From Candidatus Omnitrophota bacterium (GTDB taxonomy: Bacteria > Omnitrophota > Gorgyraeia > Tantalellales > Tantalellaceae): DNA of 38,005 bases. Of this stretch, positions 9,342 to 18,112 are shown piece after piece. A program made the translations under genes and the position numbers. Within the stretch, counting starts at the first letter, position 1; every line of letters starts with the position of its first letter. The notes beneath the pieces were generated by a model. The model was given only the letters and a program-made list of their open reading frames with translations, ran no database searches and was not told the DNA's origin. Location: the NCBI GenBank assembly GCA_014728075.1, contig WJMG01000063.1, positions 1 to 38,005 of the forward strand. Reading direction: 5' to 3'.

Positions 9342-10959
9342 GGGTAAGAGAATAAACCACGGATACGCCATAGGCCGGGCCTTTGTCTACGAGGATATTC
9401 TTTCCAGGGACCTCTATTATTACACCATACGCCCGGATGATGTGGAAAGGGAGCTGGGGCGCATAAGGACCGCGTTCGGCAAAGTGCTCGAAGATATCAG
9501 GAAACTGGAGAAGAATGTCAAGGCGGAACTGGGGAGGGAGGAGGCCGACATTTTCAAGGTGCACGCCGAGATGCTGAGGGACGAAGCTCTTCTCAAAGAC
9601 CTGGAAAAGGAGATCAAGGGCGAACTGGTCAACGCCGAACACGCCGTCAGGAATGTTTTCAGGAAATGGGCCAACAAGTTCAAGGTATCGGACAGTGAGG
9701 TCGTTAAAAGCAAGGCCGAGGATATCGAGGACCTCAGCAGGAGGATACTATGTTCCTTCATGAGGTGCGATATAAACATGCTCGAGAATGTTCCGCGCGG
9801 AAGCGTGATAGTCGCCAAAAGACTGCTTCCTTCGGATACCGCCAGGCTTAAAAGAAGTAATGTTAAGGGTATAATAGTGGAGCAGGGCAGCGATGTTTCT
9901 CACAGCGCTATAATAGCCAGGGCTTTGGGGATACCGGCTGTTACGGAACTTCAGAACGCTACAGGGATCATAGCCACGAAAAGCAAGATAATACTCGACG
10001 GGTACGAAAGCATAGTGATAAAGGAACCGACTTCCGGAGAGCTCAAAACTTACAGGAAAAAGATACGCGAGATCAGGAAAGAGGAAACGGCCCGCATAAA
10101 AAGGGCGCGGAAACCGGCCAGGACGGCTTCCGGTGACCGGGTGAGGGTCCTTGCCAATGTCGCCTCTAAAGACGATATAAAAGCCGCGGCCGAAAGGGGG
10201 TATGAAGGGATCGGCCTTTGGCGTATCGAACAGATATACATGTCGTCCAAGATACTCCCCGATGAAAAACACCTTATAAGAAAACTGTCAAAGATGCTGA
10301 AACCCGTGAAAAGGCAGGTCGTTACTCTGCGTCTGCTGGATATAGGCGCCGACAAGGACCTGCCGTACATAGACATTGAGGACGAACCAAGCCCGGCCCT
10401 GGGCATGAGGGGTGTGAGGGTGCTTTTGCGGTACAAGAACCTTCTAAGGACACAGTTAAAAGTGGCCAGTATACTGTCCAAAGATCACAATGTGCGCGTG
10501 CTGGTCCCGGTAGTGACCTTTCCGGAGGAAATGGAAGAGGTGAAGAGGATCGCTAAAGAATGTGTGAAAGAGCTCAAAGAAGAGTACGGCATAAGGGCCC
10601 GGAAAATAAGAACGGGCGCGATGATAGAAACCCCCGCCGCCGTTGAGAACATAGACAGGATATCCCTTGTGTCGGACTTCGTGAGCATAGGGACCAACGA
10701 CCTCATACAGTATTCGGTCGCGGCCGGAAGGGATAACCCCAGTGTGCTGGAATACTACGAAAAGGGGGCGGGCCTTGCCCTCAAGTACATAAAAAGGATC
10801 GTGAGGTCGGCGGAAAGGCACGGTATAGAATGCAGCGTCTGCGGCGAGATGGCCGCGGAAGATAAATGGATAAAACCCCTTGTAAAGGCCGGCGTAAGAG
10901 TGTTGAGCGCCTCACCCTACCTCATTCCCCGTATCAAAGAAAAGATCAGGGCTATATAA
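9301..10959 (+). CDS. ptsI: Phosphoenolpyruvate-protein phosphotransferase (PTS enzyme I)
   Basis: GSDVSHSAIIARALGIPAVTEL (phospho-His site), R-L-LDIGADKDLPY, GAMIETPAAVENI, SIGTNDLIQY, CSVCGEMAAED. Overlaps the GT4 gene by 41 nt. Confidence 0.88.
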   Translation: MSMTGGKNRQKILKGKRINHGYAIGRAFVYEDILSRDLYYYTIRPDDVERELGRIRTAFGKVLEDIRKLEKNVKAELGREEADIFKVHAEMLRDEALLKDLEKEIKGELVNAEHAVRNVFRKWANKFKVSDSEVVKSKAEDIEDLSRRILCSFMRCDINMLENVPRGSVIVAKRLLPSDTARLKRSNVKGIIVEQGSDVSHSAIIARALGIPAVTELQNATGIIATKSKIILDGYESIVIKEPTSGELKTYRKKIREIRKEETARIKRARKPARTASGDRVRVLANVASKDDIKAAAERGYEGIGLWRIEQIYMSSKILPDEKHLIRKLSKMLKPVKRQVVTLRLLDIGADKDLPYIDIEDEPSPALGMRGVRVLLRYKNLLRTQLKVASILSKDHNVRVLVPVVTFPEEMEEVKRIAKECVKELKEEYGIRARKIRTGAMIETPAAVENIDRISLVSDFVSIGTNDLIQYSVAAGRDNPSVLEYYEKGAGLALKYIKRIVRSAERHGIECSVCGEMAAEDKWIKPLVKAGVRVLSASPYLIPRIKEKIRAI

Positions 10960-11118
10960 GCGAAAAACACAAGGCTCTTCCTGAAAGCCCGATATGGTTT
11001 TAACCGCATACGGAGAACGCCTATCCCGAGGGCTTATTTGTAATTTTGAAAGGCGGGATGTATGCTTGTATAGTACGGACGGTTTTGTTTGAAAAATAAC
11101 GGAACAAGGGAGGCCAAA

Positions 11119-11595
11119 TTGGCAGATGAGATCAAGATACGCGAGATGGTAATAGACGATCTGGCCAGGGTGTTCCACCTGGGCGAAAAACTTTTCACTT
11201 CATCCGACCATCCCAATCTTTACAGAGTATGGGACGAATATACCGTAACCCATATCTTCGAGTTCGAGCCGGAATTGTCGCTGGTCGCCACCCGCCGCAA
11301 AAAAGTGGTGGGTTTCGCCCTGGGTTATGTCATAGAGAAACCCCGGACGGCCTGGAATTACGGCCATCTGGTCTGGCTGGGCGTGGACGAGGCCTGTCAG
11401 AGGATGAATGTAGGGGAAAAACTGCTGGACAGGTTCAGGGACATTTTGAGGTCGAAAGGCGTGCGCATCATACTTGTGGACACCCAGGCCGACAATAAAA
11501 GCGCCATCAGATTCTTTAAAAAGAACGGTTTCGGCAGCCCCACCAGGCATGTTTACCTGATGCAGAACCTCGACGAACCCGGAAAGGTGACATGA
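11119..11595 (+). CDS. GNAT family N-acetyltransferase (RimI-like)
   Basis: IKIREMVIDDLARVFHLGEKLF...LVWLGVDEACQRMNVGEKLLDRFRD...VDTQADNKSAIRFFKKNGF. TTG 11119 follows SD GGGAGG (ORF opens at 11089). Confidence 0.8.
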   Translation: MADEIKIREMVIDDLARVFHLGEKLFTSSDHPNLYRVWDEYTVTHIFEFEPELSLVATRRKKVVGFALGYVIEKPRTAWNYGHLVWLGVDEACQRMNVGEKLLDRFRDILRSKGVRIILVDTQADNKSAIRFFKKNGFGSPTRHVYLMQNLDEPGKVT

Positions 11596-12683
11596 AGGTC
11601 AACAGAAGCAGGTTGAAGACCCTGTTAAAGGAGATGACGGATATCTACAGCCCTTCGGGAAAAGAGGAAGCGCTTTTGCGCTTTCTTTGCGGGTACCTGG
11701 GAGAGCAGGGTTTTTCCTTTATACGCCAGCCGGTTTCCGGGAACAGGTTCAATATCATATTGAGATCCCCGGGAAGGGGCGGAGAGTTCCTTTTCGCGGG
11801 TCACCTCGACACGGTTTCCGCCTACGACATCGAAGAATACGGGTTCAGCGAGAGGAGAGGGACCGTGAAGGGCCTGGGCGTCGCCGACATGAAGGGGGGA
11901 TGCGCGGCAATGATAGAGGCTTTTCTCAGATACGCGGAGTCAGCGGGAGGGGCGTTTCCGGCAACGCTCGCGCTGGTCGTGGGGGAGGAAGAGAACAGCG
12001 ACGGAATGAGGAAGCTGCTCGAGGAGCACAGTTTTTCCAGGGCAATAGTGGGCGAACCTACCGACATGAGGCCCTGTACCGGGCATTACGGATACGCGGA
12101 GATAGAGCTTGTTCTTTCCGGGGAGAGAAGGCACGCTTCTCTTTCGTGCGTTAAGAACAACGCTACTTATTCCATGCTCAGGATGCTGCCGGAGATCATT
12201 TCCTATCTTGATACTTTTGAGGGCAAGGTCCGCTCCAACATAAGGGACCTTCACAGTTCCGAAGCGGGCTTCGCCGTCCCCGAAAGATGCAGCGCCTGGC
12301 TGGATGTACATGTGCATCCGAACATACCCATAAAGAGGATAATACCCCGCCTGAAGGGTAAAGCCGTAAGGTCCATAGAAGGTCTGGGGATAAGGAAGAA
12401 GGCCCTGGCCTTGAACTCCCAAGTGCATCCCGGATACGATCTAAGTCCTGCCTGGAAGGGTTTCAGCCGGATAAGGCTGGCCCTTGAGAATAACGGGATA
12501 CCATGGGAGCCTTCTCTTTTCGAGAGCCATTCGGACGCGGCCTACATGCGGCCCGCGGGGATCAAGCCCGTGGTGTTCGGACCCGGAAGGCTTTCCAGGG
12601 CGCATACCAGGAACGAATCGGTGCCCTTTTCCCAGGTCGCCCGCGCCGCTCAGGTATATCTTGATGTCTTGAGGCGGATTTGA
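11592..12683 (+). CDS. M20 family metallopeptidase (ArgE/DapE/LysK-like)
   Basis: IYSPSGKEEALLRFL, FLFAGHLDTV, GLGVADMKGGCAAMI, LVVGEEENSDG, VGEPTDMRP; overlaps upstream gene by 4 nt. Confidence 0.82.
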   Translation: MKVNRSRLKTLLKEMTDIYSPSGKEEALLRFLCGYLGEQGFSFIRQPVSGNRFNIILRSPGRGGEFLFAGHLDTVSAYDIEEYGFSERRGTVKGLGVADMKGGCAAMIEAFLRYAESAGGAFPATLALVVGEEENSDGMRKLLEEHSFSRAIVGEPTDMRPCTGHYGYAEIELVLSGERRHASLSCVKNNATYSMLRMLPEIISYLDTFEGKVRSNIRDLHSSEAGFAVPERCSAWLDVHVHPNIPIKRIIPRLKGKAVRSIEGLGIRKKALALNSQVHPGYDLSPAWKGFSRIRLALENNGIPWEPSLFESHSDAAYMRPAGIKPVVFGPGRLSRAHTRNESVPFSQVARAAQVYLDVLRRI

Positions 12684-12744
12684 CCTTTAAGTTGTTTTAT
12701 TTACAACACTTATGCCGAAAACCCCCTTCCCGGGTCAATTCGCC

Positions 12745-12772
12745 TTGACATAAAAATTATATATGTTAGCAT
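12745..12772 (+). promoter_or_regulatory. Sigma-70-type promoter driving the structured leader
   Basis: TTGACA (12745-12750), 16-nt spacer, extended -10 TGtTAGCAT (-10 at 12767-12772). Confidence 0.5.
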
Positions 12773-12782
12773 AAATTATAGC

Positions 12783-12960
12783 AAAAATATTCGTCGGGGC
12801 CTCAAAAGACCCGTAAAAAGAGCCTGAGCGGGGTCGCGGGGCTTCAGGGGAAACACCAAAAACACTTAAGCCGATATATCCGAGAGTATATAGAGCTGAA
12901 GTGGATTTTGGTTCTTGAGAAAGGGCCGGAGTTCGCTGAAAAACGACTTCGGCTTTTTTA
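12783..12960 (+). ncRNA. Structured 5' leader: candidate attenuator/riboswitch
   Basis: Stem ACCAAAA/TTTTGGT and CACTTAAGC/GCTGAAGTG (12855-12912), followed by terminator stem and T-run; AGCTGAAGT (12894-12902) can alternatively pair with ACTTCGGCT (12946-12954) of the terminator. Confidence 0.55.
12925..12960 (+). terminator. Intrinsic terminator within the leader, just before the SD of the TPR gene
   Basis: GCCGGAGTTCG-CTGAAAAA-CGACTTCGGC then TTTTTTATTT; next is CAGGAGGAGG and ATG 12977. Confidence 0.7.
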
Positions 12961-12976
12961 TTTCAGGAGGAGGAAA

Positions 12977-13342
12977 ATGGATATCAGAAAAAAGACTTTT
13001 GCCGGATCACGGGTTGCTTTGTTATTTCTCTCTCTACTGATGCTTTTTCCAGTTGTGTCTTTCGCCGAGATGACCATCAACGACGCGATAGAATATTACG
13101 ACAGGGGAAAGAGGGAATTTGAGAGGAACGATTACGACGACGCGATAGAATATTTCAATAAAGCCGTCAACGACGCCCCGGAAAACGCCATGACCAGGGT
13201 TGCCATGTATTATCTGGCGAAAAGTTACCAGAAGTCGGGCGAAACCGGCAAGGCCGAAGAGACATTCAAGTCCCTTATCGACAAATACGGTTCGGGCAAC
13301 TGGGTGGATTGGGCTAAAGAGGACCTCAGGCAAGTGCGGTAA
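12977..13342 (+). CDS. Secreted or membrane-anchored TPR protein
   Basis: N-terminal signal-like VALLFLSLLMLFPVVSFA; TPR-like DAIEYYDRGKREFERNDYDDAIEYFNKAV; SD AGGAGGAGG. Confidence 0.78.
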   Translation: MDIRKKTFAGSRVALLFLSLLMLFPVVSFAEMTINDAIEYYDRGKREFERNDYDDAIEYFNKAVNDAPENAMTRVAMYYLAKSYQKSGETGKAEETFKSLIDKYGSGNWVDWAKEDLRQVR

Positions 13343-13362
13343 AATGCCGGGAGAAAAACACC

Positions 13363-13752
13363 ATGTGGGAAGATATCCTCCGGAAAAAAGATGACCTGGA
13401 ATACCCTACGCAATATGTGCTTCTCGGACAGACCTATCTGCTGAAGGGTAATTTCAATAAAGCCATCAGGGCATACCAGAAAGCCCTGCGCCTGGAGCCC
13501 GAAAGGCCCAAGGCACAGCTTTTTCTGGCGAACGCCTGGTTCAAGAAAGCCGTGAACAGCAGGAACGCCACGAAAAAGGAGAGGGAGAAGTGTCTGTATA
13601 AAGCCCTCGTACATTACAATAAGGCGAATACCCTCTCCCCCAGGAGCATAATAGGGGAATGGGCCCGGAAGCAGATACGGGAAGTAGATAACAGCGTCAC
13701 TTCCCCCGGCCATGTAAAGTCGCTGAAAGAACTTTCCCGGACAGTAAAATAA
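13363..13752 (+). CDS. TPR repeat protein
   Basis: YVLLGQTYLLKGNFNKAIRAYQKALRLEPERPKAQLFLANAWF; no signal peptide; weak SD. Confidence 0.65.
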   Translation: MWEDILRKKDDLEYPTQYVLLGQTYLLKGNFNKAIRAYQKALRLEPERPKAQLFLANAWFKKAVNSRNATKKEREKCLYKALVHYNKANTLSPRSIIGEWARKQIREVDNSVTSPGHVKSLKELSRTVK

Positions 13753-13792
13753 GAATAATATATTTTGCCTTCGGGAGAGGCTATGATCCGTA

Positions 13793-13827
13793 AAAGGCCG
13801 AAGTTCATTGTAGACTTCGGCCTTTTT
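13793..13827 (+). terminator. Intrinsic terminator between TPR gene and kamA
   Basis: AAAGGCCGAAGT-TCATTGTAG-ACTTCGGCCTTTTT, perfect 12-bp stem with U-tract. Confidence 0.8.
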
Positions 13828-13878
13828 GGCCCCGTTGCTTAACGCCGTGAGCGGGACGGCACAACAAAAGGACCGAAA

Positions 13879-15192
13879 GTGAGAGAAAAGAACAAGAAAA
13901 GGATCAAGAAAAAGATATCTTCTTCCAGGAAGAACATGCTGGTGGAATGGGGCAACTACAAGTGGCAGCTCGAACACGCGGTAACCAGTATAGATGTCTT
14001 CGAGGAGATAACCGATATAAAGTTCAACGAAGAGGAAAGGGGCCGTCTCGAGGAAACGCTGGCAAAGTTCCCTCTTTCGGTGACCCCGTACTACGCCTCG
14101 CTTATAGACACCGAAAATTTCAGGAACGATCCTGTTTTTAAACAGGCTTTTCCCGATGTGCGGGAGCTGGATATAATGACCAACGACATGGCCGATCCGC
14201 TTTCCGAGGACAAGGACAGTCCGGTCCCCGGGATAACACACAGGTATCCGGACAGGGTGCTCTTCAATGTGACGAGCACCTGCTCCATGTATTGCCGGCA
14301 CTGTACCCGCAAAAGAAAGGTGGGGGACAGTGACGATATCCTCAGCAAAAAGGACATGCTCGAGGCCGTCAGATACATTAAAAGCACCAAAGGGGTAAGG
14401 GATGTGCTGATATCGGGAGGCGACCCTTTCATGCTCCCGGACGAGTTCATAGACTGGATACTCGAAAAGCTTTCCGCCATACCCCATGTCGAGGTTATAA
14501 GGATCGGTACAAGGATGCCCGTGGTGCTTCCTTACAGGATCACGGAAGATCTCGTGAAGGTCCTTTCGAAATATAAAAACCTCTGGATAAACACCCATTT
14601 CAACCATCCCAGGGAATTGTCCTCGACCGCCGAGAAGGCCCTTGCAAGGTTATCGGAGGCGGGGATACCGCTGGGCAACCAGACCGTGCTCCTGGCGGGG
14701 GTCAACGACTGCCCCAGGATAATCAAGAAACTCATGCACCGCCTGGTACAGAACAGGGTCAGGCCGTATTACCTTTACCAGTGCGACATGTCCGAAGGGC
14801 TTTCTCATTTCCGGACGCCCGTAGGCAAGGGAATGGAGATAATGGAGCACATGATAGGTCATACCAGCGGTTTCGCGGTCCCCAGGTATGTTATCGACGC
14901 CCCCGGAGGAGGAGGGAAAATACCCGTTATGCCCGAATACCTTATTTCATGGTCCACCAATAAGGTAATACTCCGTAACTACGAAGGAGTTATAACCACC
15001 TATAAAGAGCCCGATTCTTACGAGCCGACCTTTTGCGACAGGAACTGTGACGAGTGCGACCTGCAGCTGAACCTGGAAGCCGGGCACGAGGAGAAGCCCG
15101 TCGGCATAGTCAAGCTGTTGAGAGACCACGAAAGTCTCGTGTCGCTGACCCCTAGCGCGAACGAGAGGATAAGAAGAAGGAACGGAAAGTAG
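13879..15192 (+). CDS. ablA: Lysine 2,3-aminomutase (radical SAM, PLP-dependent)
   Basis: [14 protein letters not shown] radical-SAM CxxxCxx[73 protein letters not shown]. Confidence 0.92.
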   Translation: MREKNKKRIKKKISSSRKNMLVEWGNYKWQLEHAVTSIDVFEEITDIKFNEEERGRLEETLAKFPLSVTPYYASLIDTENFRNDPVFKQAFPDVRELDIMTNDMADPLSEDKDSPVPGITHRYPDRVLFNVTSTCSMYCRHCTRKRKVGDSDDILSKKDMLEAVRYIKSTKGVRDVLISGGDPFMLPDEFIDWILEKLSAIPHVEVIRIGTRMPVVLPYRITEDLVKVLSKYKNLWINTHFNHPRELSSTAEKALARLSEAGIPLGNQTVLLAGVNDCPRIIKKLMHRLVQNRVRPYYLYQCDMSEGLSHFRTPVGKGMEIMEHMIGHTSGFAVPRYVIDAPGGGGKIPVMPEYLISWSTNKVILRNYEGVITTYKEPDSYEPTFCDRNCDECDLQLNLEAGHEEKPVGIVKLLRDHESLVSLTPSANERIRRRNGK

Positions 15193-15198
15193 CATACA

Positions 15199-16641
15199 GT
15201 GGCATTGATAGACTACGCGATATTCGGCCTGTACATGCTCGGCGTCCTGGGAATAGGATATTATCAGTTCGTCAGGAATAAGAACGCGGAGGATTATTAT
15301 CTGGGAAGCCGCAGGATGTCCGCTTTTCCGGTCGGTTTTTCCGTCGTGGCTACGGATGTAGGCGGGGGTTTTTCCATAGGTCTCGGGGGGCTCGGGTTCG
15401 CCATGGGGCTTTCCGGGAGCTGGCTGCTTTTCACGGGCCTCGTCGGGGCCTGGCTTTCGGCGGTTTTCGTGATACCCAGGATAAAGGCCCTTGACAGAAA
15501 ATTCGGGCTCTATACCTATCCGGACCTTCTGAGGCTCCGTTACGGCCCGGCGGTAGCGCTTTGCGCGGCGGTAATATCCGGACTCGGATACATGGGTTTT
15601 ACGGGCGCCCAGATACTCGCGGGGGCGAAGCTATGTTCCGCTACGGTCATAACGGAACCCGTATTCGGCCTTACGCCTCTCGAGTTCAGCCTTTACCTCA
15701 TAGCCGTTATCACCGTGACTTACACCGTCATCGGCGGCCTCAAGGCCGTAATATACACCGATGTGGCCCAATGGATCATCCTTCTGGGAGGCCTGGTGCT
15801 CGTGGCCGTTCCCGTGGCGTTGGCCAGGGCAGGCGGATGGTCTGCCCTCAGGGCGTCCCTGCCTCCGGAATTTTTCAGCATAACCGCCGTCAAGCCCGTG
15901 ACTTTCGTGAACTGGATGGTGTCTATAATACCGATATGGATCATAGGCATGACGCTTTATCAAAGGATGTACGCGTGCCGGGACGAAAAGACCGCGAAAA
16001 AAGCCTGGTACATCGCCGGGTTCCTGGAATATCCCGTTATGGCGTTTGCCGGCGTGGTCCTGGGGATGTGCGCCCGCGTTTTTTTTCCGGGTGCGGAATC
16101 CGAAACGGGGCTTCCGCTTCTCTTAAGGACATATCTTCCCACGGGTATCGCGGGGCTCGTGATAGCGGCTTATTTCTCTGCTATAATGTCCACGGCCGAC
16201 AGTTGCCTTATGGCTTCCTCGGGCAATGTTCTTAACGACCTTCTGCAGAAAACGGTTCTCCGGCGCGTGAGTGAAAGGGCGGTGATCCGGCTTTCCCAGC
16301 TCGTCACTCTTATCATCGGCATCTCAGCGATATTTATCGCCGTGCGCTTCGAAAAGGTCCTTGAAGCCATATTGTACGCCTACGGTTTCATGGTCTCGGG
16401 GCTCTTTGTCCCAACGCTGGGCGCGTATTTCTGGAAAAGGAGCAGCGGGACCGGAGCTTTGCTGGGGATGATATCCGGAGGGGCCGTCTTTCTGGCGCTT
16501 CAGGCAAAACCCGGCGCTTTTCCTTTTCTGGCGTCCGGACTGCATCCCAGCCTGTTCGGGATAACGGTCTCAGGCCTGGTTTTCGTTATTTTCTCTATCA
16601 TAAAGCCGGACGGTAAAGGAGTTGACTTTTATGCGCAATGA
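15199..16641 (+). CDS. Sodium:solute symporter (SSS/SLC5 family)
   Basis: [40 protein letters not shown]..., ~13 hydrophobic segments, [24 protein letters not shown]. Confidence 0.88.
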   Translation: MALIDYAIFGLYMLGVLGIGYYQFVRNKNAEDYYLGSRRMSAFPVGFSVVATDVGGGFSIGLGGLGFAMGLSGSWLLFTGLVGAWLSAVFVIPRIKALDRKFGLYTYPDLLRLRYGPAVALCAAVISGLGYMGFTGAQILAGAKLCSATVITEPVFGLTPLEFSLYLIAVITVTYTVIGGLKAVIYTDVAQWIILLGGLVLVAVPVALARAGGWSALRASLPPEFFSITAVKPVTFVNWMVSIIPIWIIGMTLYQRMYACRDEKTAKKAWYIAGFLEYPVMAFAGVVLGMCARVFFPGAESETGLPLLLRTYLPTGIAGLVIAAYFSAIMSTADSCLMASSGNVLNDLLQKTVLRRVSERAVIRLSQLVTLIIGISAIFIAVRFEKVLEAILYAYGFMVSGLFVPTLGAYFWKRSSGTGALLGMISGGAVFLALQAKPGAFPFLASGLHPSLFGITVSGLVFVIFSIIKPDGKGVDFYAQ

Positions 16642-17485
16642 CAGGATCGAAAAGATAGGCTCCAGTGTCATACAGCACGGTAAGATGAACGACAGGATAT
16701 ATCTGATGAAACTCGATGAAAAGGACCTTCCCGGGATCATCGGCAGGCTTGACTCTCTCGCGGTCTCCCGGGGTTATTCCAAGATATTCGCGAAGGTGCC
16801 TTTTACCAGCTTGCCGTTTTTCCTGGACAACGGATACGCGGAAGAGGCACGGGTCCCGGGATTCTACGGCGGGTCCGTGGACGGTTCTTTCCTGGGTAAA
16901 TATTTTTCCGGAGAGCGGGAAAGGAACGATGACGCGTCCGAGGTGGAGGAAGTCCTGCGCCTTTGCAGGGAAAAGGCACAGGCTCCCGAGCCCGGATACG
17001 GAGGGGAGATTGTGTTCAGAAAGGCCGGTCCTTCGGATATCCCGGACATGGGACGGATATACAGCGAGGTTTTCAAATCGTACCCCTTTCCCATACACGA
17101 CCCCCGGTACCTTCTCGAGACCATGAAGACGCATGTCAACTATTTCGTTGCCTGTGATGGGGAAAAAGTGATAGGCGTTTCGTCCTCCGAGACGGACTCC
17201 GCTTCCGGGAACGCGGAGATGACGGATTTCGCTACGCTTCCCGAATACCGGGGCCGCGGTGTGGCCGGCGGGCTCCTGGCCTTTATGGATGAACGGGCGG
17301 GCGAAGAAGGTTTTTTTACGGCCTATACCATAGCCCGGGCCCTTTCCCGCGGGATGAACATCACTTTCGCCAGGAACGGCTACACTTTCGCGGGGACGCT
17401 CGTTAACAATACCAATATAGCCGGTTCGATAGAGAGTATGAATGTGTGGTATAAGAGGTTAAAGGGTGAAAGGGTTAAAGGGTGA
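16631..17485 (+). CDS. ablB: Putative beta-lysine N-acetyltransferase
   Basis: GNAT fold with [104 protein letters not shown]; adjacent to lysine 2,3-aminomutase. Confidence 0.85.
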   Translation: MRNDRIEKIGSSVIQHGKMNDRIYLMKLDEKDLPGIIGRLDSLAVSRGYSKIFAKVPFTSLPFFLDNGYAEEARVPGFYGGSVDGSFLGKYFSGERERNDDASEVEEVLRLCREKAQAPEPGYGGEIVFRKAGPSDIPDMGRIYSEVFKSYPFPIHDPRYLLETMKTHVNYFVACDGEKVIGVSSSETDSASGNAEMTDFATLPEYRGRGVAGGLLAFMDERAGEEGFFTAYTIARALSRGMNITFARNGYTFAGTLVNNTNIAGSIESMNVWYKRLKGERVKG

Positions 17486-17508
17486 AAAGGTGAAAGGGTT
17501 AAAAGGCC
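17457..17508 (+). repeat. Degenerate short tandem repeat (GGTTAAA / GGGTGAAA units)
   Basis: GGTTAAAGGGTGAAAGGGTTAAAGGGTGAAAAGGTGAAAGGGTTAAAAGG, covering the last codons of ablB and the 3' flank. Confidence 0.75.
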
Positions 17509-17603
17509 AGGGGTTGATGGCTAAAGGTATATCAGCTCCCGGGTCATGGCTCTAAGGTCACAGGCGCGGGGCTCGCGGCGAAAGGTGAAAGTAAAAAGAT
17601 CTC

Positions 17604-17688
17604 GTCCGCCAAAGATGTTCCGGCGCTCAGACACCCGAACTCGCGTGTGGCTCGTTCGGAAACTCGCGGCGGAACACCTTTAACGGAC
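17604..17688. repeat. Long imperfect palindrome / hairpin element
   Basis: Arms AAAGATGTTCCGGCGC (17611-17626) and GCGGCGGAACACCTTT (17666-17681) pair 14/16; outer GTCCG/CGGAC; inner CCGAAC/GTTCGG. Confidence 0.6.
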
Positions 17689-17762
17689 TCGTAAGAGGCC
17701 TTTCGCCTTAATAAAAAACAACCCGGGGGAGTTATGTCCCCCAAGCCCCCCTAAATTTGTTG

Positions 17763-17790
17763 TTCCGCCGACCCGTTAACGAAGGCGGAA
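17763..17790. repeat. Hairpin TTCCGCC...GGCGGAA in the same intergenic region
   Basis: 7-bp perfect inverted repeat with 14-nt loop. Confidence 0.4.
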
Positions 17791-17890
17791 GTTTATGCGG
17801 ACGACAGTGGTAAAGCGGAGAGTTTGTCGGCATCTGAGGAGCGGGGCTAGAGGCAATTCAGCTTTCAGATGTCAGAGCTAAAATGGGAAT

Positions 17891-17926
17891 AGATTGAGAT
17901 TAAGATTCAGATTGAGATTGAGAAAG
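17891..17926 (+). repeat. AGATTN hexamer tandem repeat
   Basis: AGATTG AGATTA AGATTC AGATTG AGATTG AGAAAG, six consecutive hexamers. Confidence 0.75.
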
Positions 17927-18112
17927 GTCTTTACAAGCCGAGGGCTTGCTAAATCTCAGTCTAGATCTGCGCTTCAGGCTACGGATCGCCGCCTTTGGCA
18001 GGCGCGGGCCCCTGGGGAAATAGACCATGGACAATTGCCCATTCGCGGTACCCGGTACAATAAATCCCATCAAAACTAGAAGATATCCCCTTTTTATTGT
18101 AAAATATCTGGC

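Noticed and set aside
12783-12960. Assignment of the leader to a named riboswitch class (c-di-GMP-I, ydaO/c-di-AMP, TPP, SAM, lysine)
   Set aside because: I compared remembered consensus elements and found no convincing match, so no class is claimed.
13225-14607. 460-aa ORF on the - strand
   Set aside because: Lies antisense across the TPR genes and confident kamA; composition (many Y/H/P/F) is typical of a shadow frame; no recognisable motif.
17544-17744. 66-aa - strand ORF in the intergenic region
   Set aside because: Covers the palindromic element; no SD or homologous motif recognised.
17457-17926. CRISPR array
   Set aside because: The repeats are short units in direct tandem without spacers of regular length; no cas genes in the window.
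17894-18079. 61-aa + strand ORF beginning MRLRFRLRLRK
   Set aside because: Translation of the AGATTN simple repeat and low-complexity intergenic DNA.
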